From: a virus
DNA length: 21,901 bases
Strand: one strand, 5' to 3'
IMG/VR virus record: IMGVR_UViG_3300031216_000076
Location: 1 to 21,901 of that record
Numbering within the stretch: position 1 is the stretch's first letter; every line of letters begins with the position of its first letter. Below, in pieces: positions 13,643-21,177 of this stretch. The notes below the pieces were generated by a model. The model did not search any database. It was not told the origin of the DNA and saw only the letters and a list, made by a program, of their open reading frames with translations. Both the position numbers and the translations under genes were made by a program.

Positions 13643-14071
13643 GTGGAAATTATCAAGCTCAAGAGAGAGCATTTATCTAATCTCTCATTGCAGGATATGC
13701 AGACGCAAATGGCACCGCTACTCAGCGACCCCGCTTATGGCGAAGGGCTGGAAATCCAACCGCTATCTTTCACGGCTATTGAAGGCGACAAGGTTTATGC
13801 GTGCGGCGGGCTTATTGAAGAGTGGAACGGCGTAGCGCGGGCGTGGATGCTAATTACCGGAAAGATGGATGGAAAGTTCATGGCTGTGCATAGCGCGGTA
13901 AAAAAAGGCATTATATCTAATACACAGTTTCACCGAATAGAAATGAGTGTTATTAAAGGACATACAGAGGGTTGCCGTTGGGCTGACCTTTTAGGCTTTC
14001 GCTGCGAGGGCTTGGCTTTAAAATATTCACCAGATGGCACGGACTGCTATCGTTACGCGAGGGTTACATAA
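13643..14071 (+). CDS. gp13-like protein with GNAT acetyltransferase-like fold
   Basis: A 142-aa protein with a GTG start, three bases after the nozzle gene, with AGGTAGG as ribosome site. It has the GNAT plan: N-terminal MEIIKLKREHLSNL, a central strand pair FTAIEGDKVYACGGLIEEWNGVARAWMLI (about 43-71), and a C-terminal helix and strand RIEMSVIKGHTEGCRWADLLGFRCEGLALKYSPDGTDCYRYARV (about 97-140) where 'A--LGF--EG' is the usual GNAT ending. T7 gp13 (138 aa), at the same place in the genome, is needed for assembly of the internal core. No clear acetyl-CoA loop (Q/RxxGxG/A) is seen, so enzymatic activity is doubtful; a structural role is more likely. Confidence 0.78.
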   Translation: MEIIKLKREHLSNLSLQDMQTQMAPLLSDPAYGEGLEIQPLSFTAIEGDKVYACGGLIEEWNGVARAWMLITGKMDGKFMAVHSAVKKGIISNTQFHRIEMSVIKGHTEGCRWADLLGFRCEGLALKYSPDGTDCYRYARVT

Positions 14072-14556
14072 TGACCGGAATCGAGATAGCGCTAATAGCC
14101 GCAACCGTAGCCGGCGCAGGGGTTAGCGCCGTTGGCGCAATCCAACAGGGTAACGCGGCAGAAGCATCAGCAAAATTTAACGCAGACCTACAAACGCGCG
14201 AGGCGGAGCAGCGATCAAAAGAGGCTGGGCTTGCCGAGGAAACGCAACGCAGAGCGAACCGACAGTTGCTGGGGCGACAACGTGCCGAGATTGCTGAAAG
14301 CGGCGTGGGGTTTGGCGAAATGGGGACAAGTCTAATCGAAGATAGCGCGAAATTTGCCGAGCTTGACGCTTTGAATATTAGATACCAAGGTGAAACGCAG
14401 CGATCAGGTTTGCTCGCAGGGGCTAATATAACGCGCCTAGAGGGCAAGAACGCTAAGAAAGCCAGCCGATTCGCGGCGGGTTCAACATTACTTTCAGGAG
14501 CGGCTAAGGCTGGTGGGCAAGCTAATTCCGCCGGACTATTCAGCGGAGGAGAATAA
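14071..14556 (+). CDS. Internal virion protein B-like (T7 gp14-type)
   Basis: A 161-aa protein with an N-terminal hydrophobic segment IALIAATVAGAGVSAVGAIQQG (5-26), then a long charged helix (about 28-75, KFNADLQTREAEQRSKEAGL and on), then GVGFGEMGTSLIEDSAKFAELDALNIRYQGE (78-108) and a glycine/alanine-rich end. This plan matches T7 gp14, the smallest internal core protein, which is ejected first and forms the outer-membrane pore for DNA entry; gp14-like proteins keep 'aa-aS-Gv---GSpl-----na--D-l-----' in the middle. Overlaps the preceding stop as TAATG with GAGGG ahead of it. Confidence 0.83.
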   Translation: MTGIEIALIAATVAGAGVSAVGAIQQGNAAEASAKFNADLQTREAEQRSKEAGLAEETQRRANRQLLGRQRAEIAESGVGFGEMGTSLIEDSAKFAELDALNIRYQGETQRSGLLAGANITRLEGKNAKKASRFAAGSTLLSGAAKAGGQANSAGLFSGGE

Positions 14557-14557
14557 A

Positions 14558-16993
14558 ATGGTTCAACGTATCACACAGCAGACCAATCCACGCGGGGCGG
14601 CACCCTCTACGCGCTTCGCTAATGCAGAGACATTCGGCAGCGGCAGAGGCTTGATCGCAGCGGGCGAGTTTATCGGCAACGCAGCAGATACCGCTTTTCG
14701 TAAAGCCGAGGCTGATGCATCCGTAAACGCGGCACGCATAGCCAGTGACTCCGAAATCCAGCTTGACCTAGATCAACAGGAATTTGCGCGCACAGCACCA
14801 GCGGGCGGGGCAGGTATTACCGCAGCCGCAACCGAGCGTTTTGACCAATACACCGAGAAGCAAAAAGAGAGCCTTGCGAACGGCTTTGAGCGAGAGCGTT
14901 ACGAAAAATGGCGTATAGGCGCACGAGCTGGCTATATCAAGAAAGCCAGATCATTAGAGGTTCAAGAGGGTACGCGCAACACCGTGGCAAACCTTGAGGA
15001 CACAGCGCAAAATTACGGCAAGATGTTTCAAAACTACGACCTACAAGATGTAGTGACTAGAGCGCCCGCGCAGATCGCGCAGATGCGCCAAGCGATTGCT
15101 GATAGCCCATTGTCACCAGCAGGCAAAGCGGCGGCTGACGAGAAGCTGACGCGCACCTTGACCGATGCGGCTATGGATCAGCAAATCCGTTTAGCCCCAG
15201 AGGATTTAGGCGCAGTCGTAAGCGAGCAGATTGACGGCACCCCCGACGGGTTAGCCGAGCTTGTTCTTCATAATGAAGATCGAAGCGAAAACGGAACGCT
15301 GGTCGAAAATGACGGAGGGAGCGGAAGCCCTGCATTATTTGGGATTAACCGCAGATCATTCCCCGCCGAATTTGATGAAGTGAAAGCGCTGCATGATGCG
15401 GGCAAGTTTGAAGAAGCCCGTAACAAGGCAAAGGCGTTTTACAAAACGGAGATTATCGCCAAAAACGGCATTGATAAAATGGATCCAGATGTCGCGGTTG
15501 TCGTGGCTGATGGAGTCACGAACCACCGCTTCGGAATACAGCGCCAGCTAGTCGAGGCCGCACAGGCGGGAGCCACAGCCGACGAGCTTATTGATATACG
15601 TCAAAAGGAATATGATAGACTTGTCGCGATGGATCCCGAAAAACACGGCCCTAGCTACAATGGATGGATGAACCGCCTTGAACACGTCAAAGGCGTTATC
15701 GCGGGCGGCGGCGGCACAGTCACCGGAAACGCAATTTTTGACATGGGAACGATTGACCAACAAAAGAATTGGTTAAACAAGATCGAGTCCGAAAAAAGCC
15801 GGAAGCAGGTTAAGTACAAGGCCGAGCTTAAAAACACGATTAACGACAATCTCTCAATGGTTCAAGCGGGCGTGACTGATGCCAAGTTAAGTGAGAGAGA
15901 TTTTCAGAAAGCCTATGGAGATATTGCCCCGCTCAAGTGGAACGAGTACCAGCAGAATTACATATTTAACTCAACCACTGGCACGATCAAGGGAATGACT
16001 CCCGCGCAGATCAATGGACTTATTACCAATGCGAAGCCTAAAGCGGGCGAGGGGTTCGCGAATAGGCAGAAGAACTACGAAACAATGGTATCCTCTGCCC
16101 AAAATGAGCTTAAAACGCGCATTGATGACCCGATGGCTTTTGCCCAGCGCGAGGGGTTAGCTAGTGGCGACCCCGTTAATTTCTCTGACTTAGACAATAT
16201 TGGTGAAGCTCTTACGGCGCGTAACGTATCCGCTTTATCTGTTAATGAGGCGTACGGGCTACCTTATGCACCACTCACTAAAGGCGAAGTTAAGAGCCTC
16301 ACCGCTGGCCTTCCTAGTATGAGGCCAGAGCAAGAGCTTTCTTTGATTAACTCCATGCACTCCTCTTTCGGCAATAACTCCGTTAAGGTATTCGAGCAAA
16401 TAGGCGAAGAGGATGCAATTTTCGCGCATATTGGCGGCCTAACTTCGGTGGGTGGAAGCTCGAAAACCGCGCTGGATGTATTGCGTGGGCGGCGTTATGT
16501 TGCTGAAAACCCGAAGGCAGTTGACACTAAAGGGATCGACGCGGCGTTTCGCGATAAAATGGGCAACGCTTACCAAGCGAACCCAGAGGCGGGCGAGTCT
16601 GTTAGAAAATCAGCGGCGGCGCTTTATTATGTTCGCGCCATGCAAAAAGGGAAATCAGAGGCGTTTGATGATCGCGCCTATAACGAAGCCGTGGACGAGG
16701 TGCTGGGCAATAAGTCCGATTCGATATTAGAATATAACGATAATAATATCGTTGTTCCTGTGGGGGTTTACGCCAATGAGTTTGAAGATTGGTTAGATGA
16801 TATGGATGACAACGCGCTTAAGCAATATAGCGCAAACGGAAAGCCGCCAATGACAGCTAGTGGCCGCGCTGTAAGTGCTAAAACCATCAAGCAAGCCGAA
16901 CTTATAACAGTGGGGAATGGTGAATATCTTGTAAAGTTTCCTGATGGGTTGCTGAAAGCAGGTGATGAACCTTATAGGATTAAATACCAGTAA
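14558..16993 (+). CDS. Internal virion (ejection) protein with embedded GH108-like lysozyme domain
   Basis: An 811-aa protein in the place of T7 gp15/gp16. I chose the ATG at 14558, which has AGGAG seven bases ahead, over an in-frame GTG at 14513 that would overlap the previous gene. The N-terminal ~215 residues are helical and charged. Residues about 230-378 resemble phage muramidases of the GH108/DUF847 type. ELVLHNEDRSENG (234-246) has E240 at the catalytic place, and ALFGINRRSFP (259-269) is at the 'TNYGIT' place. AKAFYKTEIIAKNG (291-304), VVVADGVTNHRFGIQRQLVEAAQ (314-336) and GWMNRLEHV (369-377) match the family end. This would cut peptidoglycan during DNA entry. Residues 380-811 are helical with no known motif. 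The start overlaps nothing; the stop overlaps the next start. Confidence 0.82.
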   Translation: MVQRITQQTNPRGAAPSTRFANAETFGSGRGLIAAGEFIGNAADTAFRKAEADASVNAARIASDSEIQLDLDQQEFARTAPAGGAGITAAATERFDQYTEKQKESLANGFERERYEKWRIGARAGYIKKARSLEVQEGTRNTVANLEDTAQNYGKMFQNYDLQDVVTRAPAQIAQMRQAIADSPLSPAGKAAADEKLTRTLTDAAMDQQIRLAPEDLGAVVSEQIDGTPDGLAELVLHNEDRSENGTLVENDGGSGSPALFGINRRSFPAEFDEVKALHDAGKFEEARNKAKAFYKTEIIAKNGIDKMDPDVAVVVADGVTNHRFGIQRQLVEAAQAGATADELIDIRQKEYDRLVAMDPEKHGPSYNGWMNRLEHVKGVIAGGGGTVTGNAIFDMGTIDQQKNWLNKIESEKSRKQVKYKAELKNTINDNLSMVQAGVTDAKLSERDFQKAYGDIAPLKWNEYQQNYIFNSTTGTIKGMTPAQINGLITNAKPKAGEGFANRQKNYETMVSSAQNELKTRIDDPMAFAQREGLASGDPVNFSDLDNIGEALTARNVSALSVNEAYGLPYAPLTKGEVKSLTAGLPSMRPEQELSLINSMHSSFGNNSVKVFEQIGEEDAIFAHIGGLTSVGGSSKTALDVLRGRRYVAENPKAVDTKGIDAAFRDKMGNAYQANPEAGESVRKSAAALYYVRAMQKGKSEAFDDRAYNEAVDEVLGNKSDSILEYNDNNIVVPVGVYANEFEDWLDDMDDNALKQYSANGKPPMTASGRAVSAKTIKQAELITVGNGEYLVKFPDGLLKAGDEPYRIKYQ

Positions 16994-18612
16994 TGTTTGT
17001 AGGCACTCAAAATATAAGTTATGCGGGTTACGATTACAGCGAAAACCCCGAAACGACAGGGTTCGGTGAAAACTTTTCAGCGGCATTAGATAATGAGCGT
17101 TATGTTGATAGCCTTCGCGGTTATGACGTTAAGCTTGCCGAGTATGAGCGTGAGAATATCAGTAAAGCTAAGGAGCTTTATGGCATAGATATTAAGAAAC
17201 CTCGCCCTGTAGTATCATCTATTCTGGCAGGGAATGCAGACCCCAAGGCTTATGAAAAACAAATGCGCCGTTACCAGCAACAGCTTGCCGATTTAAACGG
17301 ACAATACCCCGAAATCCAAACACAAGAGCAGATAAAGCAACGAGTGCAGCAAGAAGGCGCGGAGATTGAGCGCGAGGCTGGAAGCGTTGGTGAACGCTCA
17401 ACCTTTATGGGTAGCGTAGGGGGATTTATTGGGGCAATGGTGGGGAGCTTAGACCCTAAAACGAACCCTTTAAACTTCGCAACATTGCCACTTGGCGGCG
17501 GCGGCAAAACTTTTGCTATGCGCGTAGGTTCGGAAGCGGGTGTAGGAATAGGCGTTGAGACGATTAACCAAGTGACGGGCGTGTCGCAAAACCGTCAAAA
17601 CCTTGGGCTTGAGACAACTAGCAGTCAAATGCTCACCAACATTCTAGCGGCAGGTGCGGGCGCGGGTGTATTGCGTGGCGGCGCTGAAGTGGCTGGTAAG
17701 GGCGTGCGCAAGCTATATCAGAAATATGGCAATAAGATGGAGCAAGTGCCAGCCAGCAAGTTGCTTGATGACTTTAAGGGCGATGGCAGCACGACAGATA
17801 ATAGCGTGGAATTTGCATTGCAGCGCGAGGCAATGGAAGAACCTATCACGCAGAACGTATCACCCGCCGTTGCGCGTGAAATAGATGTGAAACTAGCGGA
17901 AGTGGAAAGTGCATTTACGCAAGGCCGCGCCATTGATGATGACATTTTCCCGCCTATCAGCGCGAGTGCTGCGAAGGTTGAATTTGACAGCATTGCAGAC
18001 ACGTTTGATTTGGATAATGTAAGGGCTGATGAATATTTTAACTCTATCGGCGGCAAGGCAGAACAGAAATTTACGGCGGCAGATATTGAGCAGCTAACGG
18101 GGCGAGTCGCTAAAACCATCCGAGAAGCCTTTAATGAAGTGCGTAAAATTTCAGCAAGTGCTAACGCTAAGAAACCCACTAAGGCACAAGATCTTTTAAT
18201 TGCAGAAGAATTACACACAAAGGGCTACTTTCCCGAAAAAGCTACGCCACAAGAAGTTACAAAAGCCGACATTGAATCCGCGCTGAAACAAGAAGCAGAA
18301 CAAGGCCAAACCCGATTTGCGCAAGCTGATGTAGATGATGCATTGAGTGCGCGAAACGGCATGGAAGCACGCATGAACATTCGCAATCCTGAAAATATAA
18401 CGGCGCAGCGGCAAGCTAATATAGATTATGAAGCCAGCGAATTAGCAGGACTAGAACGCCAGCTAAATGAGATGGAAATGACGGGCGAAAAGCAGTCTAT
18501 TCAAATAGAGCGCGGCGATAATGTTGTGGAAAATGTGCTATTCTCTAAACTTCGTAAAGAACTTAATGATGAAACTAGCTTGATTAAAGCGATGAAAGTG
18601 TGTGCAATATGA
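16993..18612 (+). CDS. Internal virion/ejection protein (539 aa)
   Basis: A 539-aa protein starting on the previous stop codon (TAATG). Residues 30-130 are a charged, coiled-coil-prone region (YEKQMRRYQQQLADLNGQY and neighbours). Residues 137-196 are glycine-rich and hydrophobic (FMGSVGGFIGAMVGSLDPKTNP, then GGGGKTFAMRVGSEAGVGIGVE). The pattern 'G-vGg--G---DP-n' is common in internal proteins of podoviruses thought to cross the cell envelope. A second small-residue helix is at 214-236 (LTNILAAGAGAGVLRGGAEVAGK). The C-terminal half is acidic and helical with no motif. It probably corresponds to part of the T7 gp15-gp16 ejection tube. The last codons overlap the next gene by 4 bases. No enzyme motif is visible. 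Confidence 0.75.
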   Translation: MFVGTQNISYAGYDYSENPETTGFGENFSAALDNERYVDSLRGYDVKLAEYERENISKAKELYGIDIKKPRPVVSSILAGNADPKAYEKQMRRYQQQLADLNGQYPEIQTQEQIKQRVQQEGAEIEREAGSVGERSTFMGSVGGFIGAMVGSLDPKTNPLNFATLPLGGGGKTFAMRVGSEAGVGIGVETINQVTGVSQNRQNLGLETTSSQMLTNILAAGAGAGVLRGGAEVAGKGVRKLYQKYGNKMEQVPASKLLDDFKGDGSTTDNSVEFALQREAMEEPITQNVSPAVAREIDVKLAEVESAFTQGRAIDDDIFPPISASAAKVEFDSIADTFDLDNVRADEYFNSIGGKAEQKFTAADIEQLTGRVAKTIREAFNEVRKISASANAKKPTKAQDLLIAEELHTKGYFPEKATPQEVTKADIESALKQEAEQGQTRFAQADVDDALSARNGMEARMNIRNPENITAQRQANIDYEASELAGLERQLNEMEMTGEKQSIQIERGDNVVENVLFSKLRKELNDETSLIKAMKVCAI

Positions 18613-21095
18613 GTGCGTTTATTGACTGCTTAACCCGTAACCTTGGCGATAGCTTGCCGCAAAGCAAAAAAGCGATATTAGCTCGCTATGATAAGATGGT
18701 TGATGCTATGCGCAAAGAGGGCGCTGATGATTTGACCGCGCAAGGTATGGCCGAGAAAGCACTTATTGAGGAGGCGGAGTTTCAGCTACAGTCTAAAATG
18801 AAAATTGTGATTAAGAGCGCGGAAAAGCAAAAACAACTCTTTGACGCAATCGAAAACTACCGCAATGCCAGTGGCAAGAAAGACCCCGCCGAGGCGTTGA
18901 TGCGCATGATAGAAAACCCTAACAACCAGTATAAGGGCGCAAGCTTCTTTTCGCGTGAAGATACGGTAAAGGGGCAGCTATTCTCAAACATGACAGACTT
19001 CACGCGCAAATACAGCACCACGTTTGGCAAGATGGTAGATGATCCCGCAAAGCGTAAAGCGAATGAGTTAGCGGAGATAGTTTCAGAGCTTCACGGGATT
19101 AAGACAGGCAACCGTGGTGCGGAATCAATGGCGGCTGGTATTGCCGACACTTTCGAGCAAGCAAGGTTGCGTGCCAATAAGGCAGGCGCGAACATACCGA
19201 AGCGCGAGAATTTTGGATTGCCGCATAACCATAATAAAGTGGCCATTAAAAAGATGGGCGAGCAAGCATGGATTAAGCTCATTGAGCCGAAAATTGACTG
19301 GGCGAAAATGAAGGATTTTGAAACGGGTGGTAGAATTTTAGATAAAGATGCGTTTCTAGCCGACTCATATAAAACCATTATCACTAACGGCACTGTAAAA
19401 CTGACACCGGGCGAATTTAAAGGCAAGGGCGCAATGGCAACCCGTATGCACCAACAGCGCGTGTTTGAGTTTACCAACGATAAAGACTGGCTTGATTATC
19501 ACAAGGCGGCAGGTGAAGGCACGGTGTTTGATTTAATCGTGAACCACGTTAGCCAAATGAGCCGTGACATTGCCATGATGGAGGTATTCGGCCCTAATCC
19601 TACTGCCATGAAAACAGCCCTAGAAGATAAGGCTAAAAAAATTGCAGCAGATATTGACATTGGCACGGAAGGCAAGAAAAGCAAGGCGGGTGTTAAAGCG
19701 CAAAAGCGCGTGGATAAGTTTTCAGCCATGTGGCATATTATGACAGGCGCAAATGGCATTATTGAGGGCGATGCGATTGGTGAGTTTCCATCATCGGTGC
19801 GTAGTATTATGAGCGCAAACTTTCTTGGGGCCACTGCTTTACTTGCTGCACCAACTGATGGCATGACATCACGCCTAGCTAGGCTTAACAGTGGACTACC
19901 ATTAATGGGTATGACGAGGAAATACTTGAAGCAGCTTAACCCGCTAAGCTCAAAAGACAGGGAGCTAGCGGAACGGATGGGGATTGTAAACGAGCTGGCA
20001 ATTAATAGCACTATGGCAACCGAGCGCATATTTGGCGAAATGAGCGGCCATGAGTTTGCGCAGCAATATACCGACACAATGATGCGGATTAATGGGCTAT
20101 CGGTTCACACACAGGCAGCGCGTAACGTGCATGGCATTGAGTGGGTGAACCATTTGACCACCAAGGCGCAAACGAACTTTAACGAGCTTGACGGCGCGTT
20201 TAAAAAGACGCTGGATAATTACGGTATAGATGAAAGCGACTGGAAGTTTATGCAAAAACAGCCGAAGCAAGATATTAAAGGCGGCCAGTTTATTGTGCCA
20301 AACGCCATGCGCGGCACTGACAAGGGCGATTTGGTTTCTGATAAGCTCATGGATATGATTAACACAGAGATACAATTTGCCGTGCCTTCTGCATCACTTG
20401 AGGCATCAGCCACTTTTATAGGAACGAGCAAGCCCGGTACTTATTATGGGGAGCTATTGCGAAGCGGCGCGCAGTTTAAAAACTTCCCCGCAACTATGTA
20501 TTTCCTATTTGGGCGTAAGGCTATGATGCAGACCACGCTAAAAGGCCGCATAGGGGTGGCAGCGTCGTTTGTTGTGCCTATGGCAATGGCTGGGGCGTTA
20601 GCAACGCAGGTGCGCGAAATGGCCAAAGGGCGCGACCCTATGAACATGGATGCTACATCACAGGATGGTTTGAAGTTTTGGGGCAAGGCATTGTTGGCGT
20701 CGGGTGGGTTGGGTATTTTTGGTGACTTCCTGTTTTCAAACCTTAATTCATATGGTGGCGGGTTAGGCCAAACTTTATCGGGGCCAACAGCGGGGCTTGC
20801 AACTGATACGCTTGACTTAACTTTTGGTAATATAAAACAGGCGGTGCAAGGGGATGATACTGGTGTTGCAATGGAAATAGCTGATTACTCTTATCGCTAT
20901 CTTGCTCCAAAGCCTTTCTTTTTAAGGCTTGCTATAGAGCGCATTGTGGTTGATGAGCTGCAAAAGCAGATAGACCCCAAGGCGCACGCTAAGTTTCGGC
21001 GCAGGCAAAAAATGTTTAAACGCGATTACGGTCAAGAGTACTGGTGGAAGCCCGGCGATACTAAGCCCGATAGATTGCCAGAATATACGCAATAA
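18609..21095 (+). CDS. Large internal virion/ejection protein (828 aa)
   Basis: An 828-aa protein, the last of the internal-core block. I prefer the ATG at 18609, which overlaps the previous stop as ATGA, over a GTG nine bases upstream; neither has a good ribosome site. The N-terminal 200 residues are helical. A conserved-type motif RENFGLPHNHNKV (199-211) recalls 'ylPq-hd' blocks in gp16-like internal proteins. Hydrophobic segments occur at about 402-416 (ANFLGATALLAAP), 648-667 (IGVAASFVVPMAMAGALATQ) and 692-711, enough to insert in a membrane. The last 45 residues are strongly basic (KFRRRQKMFKRDYGQEYWWKPGD). Likely job: forming the inner-membrane part of the ejection channel and helping draw DNA in, by analogy with T7 gp16. 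No lysozyme motif here; that activity is in the 811-aa protein. Confidence 0.78.
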   Translation: MSAFIDCLTRNLGDSLPQSKKAILARYDKMVDAMRKEGADDLTAQGMAEKALIEEAEFQLQSKMKIVIKSAEKQKQLFDAIENYRNASGKKDPAEALMRMIENPNNQYKGASFFSREDTVKGQLFSNMTDFTRKYSTTFGKMVDDPAKRKANELAEIVSELHGIKTGNRGAESMAAGIADTFEQARLRANKAGANIPKRENFGLPHNHNKVAIKKMGEQAWIKLIEPKIDWAKMKDFETGGRILDKDAFLADSYKTIITNGTVKLTPGEFKGKGAMATRMHQQRVFEFTNDKDWLDYHKAAGEGTVFDLIVNHVSQMSRDIAMMEVFGPNPTAMKTALEDKAKKIAADIDIGTEGKKSKAGVKAQKRVDKFSAMWHIMTGANGIIEGDAIGEFPSSVRSIMSANFLGATALLAAPTDGMTSRLARLNSGLPLMGMTRKYLKQLNPLSSKDRELAERMGIVNELAINSTMATERIFGEMSGHEFAQQYTDTMMRINGLSVHTQAARNVHGIEWVNHLTTKAQTNFNELDGAFKKTLDNYGIDESDWKFMQKQPKQDIKGGQFIVPNAMRGTDKGDLVSDKLMDMINTEIQFAVPSASLEASATFIGTSKPGTYYGELLRSGAQFKNFPATMYFLFGRKAMMQTTLKGRIGVAASFVVPMAMAGALATQVREMAKGRDPMNMDATSQDGLKFWGKALLASGGLGIFGDFLFSNLNSYGGGLGQTLSGPTAGLATDTLDLTFGNIKQAVQGDDTGVAMEIADYSYRYLAPKPFFLRLAIERIVVDELQKQIDPKAHAKFRRRQKMFKRDYGQEYWWKPGDTKPDRLPEYTQ

Positions 21096-21107
21096 CCACC
21101 CGATCAT

Positions 21108-21136
21108 TTGCAATTAAGGCGGCGGGGCGGTATGAT
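21108..21136 (+). promoter_or_regulatory. Promoter C (tail fibre)
   Basis: TTGCAA (21108-21113) and TATGAT (21131-21136) are separated by 17 bases. Upstream bases ATCATTTGCAATTAA match CTCATTTGCCATTTA of promoter A at 12 of 15 positions. A C-rich tract (CCACCC, 21096-21101) is placed as at promoters A and B. The spacer holds GGCGGCGGGGCGG (21118-21130), unusual in such a position. Confidence 0.65.
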
Positions 21137-21177
21137 GGGCGATAGCAGCGTTAACTTCTTTTTGAGGTGGCTTTATT

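Noticed and set aside
17718-18218. 166-codon - strand frame opposite the 539-aa protein gene
   Set aside because: Antisense shadow with Ser/Leu-rich composition and no supporting signals.
19499-20077. 192-codon - strand frame opposite the 828-aa protein gene
   Set aside because: It is the antisense of a well-supported gene, with no ribosome site or promoter, and its Ser/Leu/Ala-rich composition is typical of a shadow frame.
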